A stretch of 8,842 bases of DNA. Origin: Thiotrichaceae bacterium UBA7359 (GTDB taxonomy: Bacteria; Pseudomonadota; Gammaproteobacteria; Eutrophobiales; Eutrophobiaceae). The stretch lies in assembly GCA_905182825.1 (NCBI GenBank), contig CAJJDJ010000142.1:1-8842 (forward strand), in the 5' to 3' direction. A program made the position numbers and the translations under genes. The notes below the pieces were generated by a model, which saw only the letters and a list, made by a program, of their open reading frames with translations, made no database searches and had not been told where the DNA came from. Position 1 is the first letter of the stretch. Each line of letters begins with the position of its first letter. Positions 6,077 to 8,842 of the stretch are shown here, one piece after another.

Positions 6077-7131
6077 TAACGAACAGTTCCAGAAATTATT
6101 TTTATCGCTTGTCCAGGACGTAATCTTTCATTCCCACGAACAACAATTTTGTCATTTTCTTTCACATTGCCGATGACTTGAACATGCGATGAATTAGATA
6201 TGCCTATTATTATAGGAACTAGTTCTGCTTTATCTTCGTTATTTATTCTGTAAATGAAAACACCCGTCTGTCGAATAACAAGAGCATCTCGCGAAACTGC
6301 AATAACATTTTGTTTGTTTTTGACTGGTATTACTACTTCAACAGCTGTGCCTGCTAGCCAATTATTATTATCAAATTCAACTCTAATTTCATAAAGCCTT
6401 GAAACATCATCACCAACAGGAATGACTGTTCGGACAACACCGATAATCTCTCCTGCTGGACCTTTAATCTTTAACTTATCGGCTTTTTTTACATGGGGGA
6501 AAGACACTTGCTGAATTCGAGCTTGAACCTCAACTCGCTCAGTATCCATTATACGAATTATCTGATCACCAACATTGACTCTTTCGCCTGATGATTTAAA
6601 GCGTTCAATCACTACTCCTGAAAATGGAGCGCGAACGGTTGCTCTTTGAAGGATATCTCTCGCTATAGCTAGTTTAGCTTTAACGATTCGTACCTTTGCT
6701 ATTAACTCATCCCGACTAGTTTGCGTTTGGTCAAGCTTATTTTTTGCCGTGTTGTTCTGTTTCGCCAATATTTCTAGTCGATTTGTTTCACGTTGAAAAA
6801 AATCAACCATTGTTTCGATAGGTCTAACTTCCGTTTGAATTTGATTTAATGCAAGGAGATATTTCGTATTATCAATTTTTGCAACAACACCATTCATTTC
6901 TATCCGATCTCCAACCTCGAGAACTGTTTCCAAAGTGCCTTCTACTTCTGCAGCAATTTTTGAGTCAAAACGACCAATAACTGTTCCTGTTACCGAAACG
7001 ACAGGAGCAATATCAATATTGATAGCATCCTCTACCTGTACTATCGCTGCTGGCATACCCTCACGAGCTAATACAAATGAGGGAATACTGACCAATTGAA
7101 ATAAGAGAAAGTAAATTATTTTATTTATCAT
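6076..7131 (-). CDS. Efflux RND transporter periplasmic adaptor subunit (HlyD/AcrA-like membrane fusion protein)
   Basis: A 351-residue adaptor linking the RND pump to an outer-membrane channel. Residues 1-22 form a Sec signal peptide (hydrophobic core, cleavage after VLA); no lipobox cysteine is present, unlike AcrA, so the mature protein is probably soluble in the periplasm. The domain order is standard: first lipoyl half-motif at 59-87 (AAEVEGTLETVLEVGDRI), a short alpha-hairpin at about 90-163, second lipoyl half at 165-206 (RATVRAPFSGVVIERF), beta-barrel at about 207-272, and membrane-proximal domain at about 276-347 with VSRDALVIRQTGVFIYRI and GNERLRPGQAI. The hairpin helices are short, around 35 residues each. 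Its TAA stop shares one base with the ATG of the pump gene, a sign of translational coupling. It is first in the operon, with a candidate promoter at 7187-7217. Confidence 0.92.
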   Translation of the reverse strand: MINKIIYFLLFQLVSIPSFVLAREGMPAAIVQVEDAINIDIAPVVSVTGTVIGRFDSKIAAEVEGTLETVLEVGDRIEMNGVVAKIDNTKYLLALNQIQTEVRPIETMVDFFQRETNRLEILAKQNNTAKNKLDQTQTSRDELIAKVRIVKAKLAIARDILQRATVRAPFSGVVIERFKSSGERVNVGDQIIRIMDTERVEVQARIQQVSFPHVKKADKLKIKGPAGEIIGVVRTVIPVGDDVSRLYEIRVEFDNNNWLAGTAVEVVIPVKNKQNVIAVSRDALVIRQTGVFIYRINNEDKAELVPIIIGISNSSHVQVIGNVKENDKIVVRGNERLRPGQAIKIISGTVR

Positions 7132-7186
7132 ATTATTCTTAATGCTATAAAAAAAAAGTATGTTCTATTTTTAAAAAGTTAATTGC

Positions 7187-7217
7187 ATTATATGTCGATA
7201 TTTAATATTTGGCTCAA
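7187..7217 (-). promoter_or_regulatory. Candidate promoter of the adaptor/RND/L,D-transpeptidase operon
   Basis: On the minus strand TTGAGC (7217-7212) is followed after 19 nt by a perfect TATAAT (7192-7187). The predicted start would lie about 50 nt before the adaptor ATG at 7131. The -10 box is ideal, but the spacer is 2 nt longer than optimum. Confidence 0.4.
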
Positions 7218-7276
7218 AATAATTCAATGCTTCATAAGCCTTCAATTTATCAACCCTGTATATACTTCACTTGATA

Positions 7277-7302
7277 TTGCAGACTATATTGAGTTGCTGC
7301 AA
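7277..7302. promoter_or_regulatory. Dyad, possible operator (TTGCAG-N14-CTGCAA)
   Basis: TTGCAG (7277-7282) and CTGCAA (7297-7302) are exact inverted repeats. The spacer contains a further inner pair, ACT (7283-7285) with AGT (7292-7294), so nine base pairs could form with a 2-nt bulge. It lies upstream of both divergent promoters. A transcription-factor site is possible but no regulator can be named. Confidence 0.35.
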
Positions 7303-7303
7303 G

Positions 7304-7323
7304 TTCAGTTATAACAGGCTGAA
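7304..7323. promoter_or_regulatory. Second dyad (TTCAG-N10-CTGAA)
   Basis: TTCAG (7304-7308) and CTGAA (7319-7323) are exact inverted repeats separated by 10 nt, immediately next to the dyad at 7277-7302. Flanking A/T bases extend the symmetry loosely. Five-base arms are short, so chance is a real alternative. Confidence 0.25.
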
Positions 7324-7531
7324 TTTAACAAATTTTAAGACTACTTCATTTAAAAAAGAATCGAAGACTTAATTTTACACTTATGGATTTTCATGAGCTC
7401 GATTTGAAAGATACTGAAAAACAGTCAAAATTAATTTTCAATCAAGGACATATCATTTATACTAGTTCTACATTTCAAGATAATTGAAAAAAGCTTAATA
7501 AAATCAATCAACTATTAATGAAATTCTTCTA

Positions 7532-7560
7532 TTTACTATTGTTCTAATTTACCTTATAAA
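7532..7560 (+). promoter_or_regulatory. Candidate promoter for the lipoprotein at 7587
   Basis: TTTACT (7532-7537), an optimal 17-nt spacer and TATAAA (7555-7560) match the consensus at four and five of six positions. Transcription would begin near 7567, giving a leader of about 20 nt with no evident Shine-Dalgarno sequence. Confidence 0.4.
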
Positions 7561-7586
7561 ATTCACTATTTCGCGATATAAAAATA

Positions 7587-8657
7587 ATGATTGATAAAAT
7601 AATTTTAACATTTTTAATCTCTCAGCTCATCGGTTGTGCCAGCATCGGACCCGATATTATTCAAGCGAGTGGTAACGATTATAACATTGCTATACAACGT
7701 ACTAGCGATGAACAGCTATTACTCAATCTGGTTCGCTTGAAATACAGAGACACGCCTTTTTTTCTTGAAGTAAATAGTGTTTCGTCACAATTCAAGCTGT
7801 TTTCAGAAGCCGGAATAAGTGCCAACTTTAAAAAACAAAATACACCAGAAAATATTGGTCTTTCTGGAAAACTGAACTTTACAGAACAGCCCACGGTAAC
7901 TTACCTCCCATTGCATGGTGATGAATTTATTCAAAAATTATTGGCACCAATATCTCTTGAAACGATTTTATTATTAGCCAATTCAGGTTGGAGCGTAGAA
8001 AGAATTATGCGTTTAACCGTGCAAAACATAAATGGCATCCCTAACGCACCAACAGCTTCTGGTCCTACTCCAAAAATGGCGCCAGAGTATACCGACTTTT
8101 TATCTATCGCTAGTTTATTTCGTGAATTACAAAACAAGGGAGCATTTCAACTCGCATACAAAAAAACTGAAAAAAATAAACAAGCTACTATAGTATTCAA
8201 TAACAAACAGGAGGAATTAGTCGCACAAGTAAGAAAAAAGTTGAACCTCGATGAGCAAAATAGTTACAAGCTATCACTAGGACAAGGCATCTCGAATGAC
8301 AAAAAAAGAATCGTTCTCTCTACCCGCTCATTATTAGGTGTAATGTATTTTTTATCACATTCAGTTGATGTGCCTGATAAAGATAAAATTGATGGCAAAG
8401 TTACGATCACGCAAGATAAATCAGGGAAAGATTATGATTGGTATGATTTAACTCAAGGTTTATTTAAAATTAATTCGGCAGCCGAAATCAATAAGGAAAT
8501 CGGTATAGGTACCAACTATCGTGGAAGTTGGTTTTATATTGATGATAGTGATCTGGATAGTAAAAGCACATTTAGTCTGCTGACTCAATTGTTCTCACTA
8601 CAATCGGGAAATGCGGAAGGTATTACCCCAGTACTCACCCTGCCTATTGGAAATTAA
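7587..8657 (+). CDS. Conserved lipoprotein of unknown function
   Basis: A 356-residue protein with a short lipoprotein signal peptide: M-I-D-K, a hydrophobic core, and lipobox L14-I15-G16-C17 followed by A18, which predicts outer-membrane sorting. The mature protein has no transmembrane segment. Two blocks look strongly conserved: an N-terminal DEQLLLNLVRLKYRDTPFFL (41-60) with the following EVNSVSSQ, and a C-terminal YRGSWFYIDDSDLDSKSTF (311-329) with LLTQLFSLQSG, ending in TPVLTLPIGN. From memory these belong to a family of proteobacterial lipoproteins annotated only as hypothetical, but this was not checked. The middle (150-210) is rich in P, K and Q and may be flexible. The gene is divergent from the adaptor/RND/transpeptidase operon, which hints at an envelope role, but position is the only evidence. 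The start at 7587 gives the signal peptide directly; there is no clear ribosome-binding site. Its stop codon overlaps that of convergent moaB. Confidence 0.82.
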   Translation: MIDKIILTFLISQLIGCASIGPDIIQASGNDYNIAIQRTSDEQLLLNLVRLKYRDTPFFLEVNSVSSQFKLFSEAGISANFKKQNTPENIGLSGKLNFTEQPTVTYLPLHGDEFIQKLLAPISLETILLLANSGWSVERIMRLTVQNINGIPNAPTASGPTPKMAPEYTDFLSIASLFRELQNKGAFQLAYKKTEKNKQATIVFNNKQEELVAQVRKKLNLDEQNSYKLSLGQGISNDKKRIVLSTRSLLGVMYFLSHSVDVPDKDKIDGKVTITQDKSGKDYDWYDLTQGLFKINSAAEINKEIGIGTNYRGSWFYIDDSDLDSKSTFSLLTQLFSLQSGNAEGITPVLTLPIGN

Positions 8658-8842
8658 ACTTCTCTCAGCCTCGGCATTAATTCAACAAGATTACAGGGCC
8701 GAGTTCGATAATCCAACTGATGCCGTATTAATTCTTCCCATGCTGTTTTGCAAGCGCCCATAGAACCTGGCATGCAAAATATATAAGTGCCGTTCGCAAC
8801 ACCAGCAATAGCACGAGATTGCATAGTGGAAGTTTTAATCTG
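8654..8842 (-). CDS. moaB: Molybdenum cofactor biosynthesis protein MoaB, C-terminal part (cut by window edge)
   Basis: The last 62 codons and TAA stop of a gene entering from the right edge. The visible protein contains TSTMQSRAIAGVANGTYIF, then MPGSMGACKTAWEELI, then QLDYRTRPCN, which aligns closely with the C-terminus of E. coli MoaB (QSRAVAGVANKTLIFAMPGS, ACRTAWE, and QLDARTRPCN). MoaB belongs to the MoaB/Mog fold that binds and adenylylates molybdopterin in cytoplasmic molybdenum-cofactor synthesis; in E. coli itself MoaB is largely dispensable and Mog carries the activity. The tail is a few residues longer, or different, after RPCN (LVELMPRLREV). The stop codon (8654-8656) overlaps the stop of the lipoprotein on the other strand by two bases, and no terminator hairpin separates the two genes. 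Confidence 0.93.
   Translation of the reverse strand, partial: QIKTSTMQSRAIAGVANGTYIFCMPGSMGACKTAWEELIRHQLDYRTRPCNLVELMPRLREV

Larger units (their letters stand above)
7132..7586. other. Divergent intergenic control region
   Basis: These 455 bp separate the adaptor/pump/transpeptidase operon (minus) from the lipoprotein gene (plus). They are very AT-rich and hold no convincing gene. Seen here are a candidate promoter for each direction, two neighbouring dyads at 7277-7302 and 7304-7323, and one 34-codon open frame at 7383-7487 without a ribosome-binding site. The length is generous for two simple promoters, so regulation of one or both transcripts is plausible. No regulator gene is nearby. 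Confidence 0.6.

Noticed and set aside
7485..7487. TGA recoding (Sec or Trp) in the 7383 open frame
   Set aside because: There is no SECIS-like structure and no recognisable protein on either side, and other genes here show normal code use with TAA or TAG stops.
7679..8137. Two minus-strand open frames opposite the lipoprotein gene
   Set aside because: They are shadows of a conserved coding sequence; the plus-strand protein has a clear lipobox and conserved blocks.

Overview
The window is AT-rich DNA from what is most likely a gammaproteobacterium. Evidence for this is a Braun-type (Lpp/OprI-like) alanine-zipper lipoprotein, a LysM plus YkuD L,D-transpeptidase of the ErfK/YbiS type, an adaptor/RND pump pair, and mazG and moaB ends that resemble the E. 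coli proteins. The exact lineage cannot be fixed from this sequence alone. No rRNA, tRNA, CRISPR array, insertion sequence or phage gene is visible.

Layout. Positions 1-128 (minus) hold the start of mazG, cut by the window edge. A complete HNH nuclease gene follows on plus (246-818), then a small secreted protein with two cysteines (1042-1410) and an Lpp-like lipoprotein (1536-1829) that ends in a good intrinsic terminator. A three-gene minus-strand operon fills 7131 to 2063: periplasmic adaptor, RND pump and L,D-transpeptidase. The first two genes overlap by one base (TAATG) and the third starts 18 nt after the second. A 455-bp divergent intergenic region (7132-7586) carries candidate promoters for both directions and two adjacent dyads. 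Then comes an uncharacterised lipoprotein (7587-8657, plus), which meets the end of moaB (minus, cut by the right edge) tail to tail with overlapping stop codons.

How the genes fit together. The middle of the window is an envelope locus. The L,D-transpeptidase is of the class that joins the C-terminal lysine of Lpp to peptidoglycan. The Lpp-like protein, whose last residue is lysine, is encoded convergently next to it, so enzyme and probable substrate sit side by side. The adaptor and RND pump would form an inner-membrane/periplasm efflux unit. No TolC-type outer-membrane channel is present here, so the pump must borrow one. The divergent lipoprotein has an outer-membrane sorting signal and may belong to the same envelope function, but that is only inference from position.

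Nothing here is clearly a new system. The most worthwhile leads are the enzyme/substrate pairing, the atypical Lpp (12-bp tandem duplication, vicinal cysteines), the RND pump with a non-canonical proton-relay set, and the uncharacterised lipoprotein with its divergent control region.
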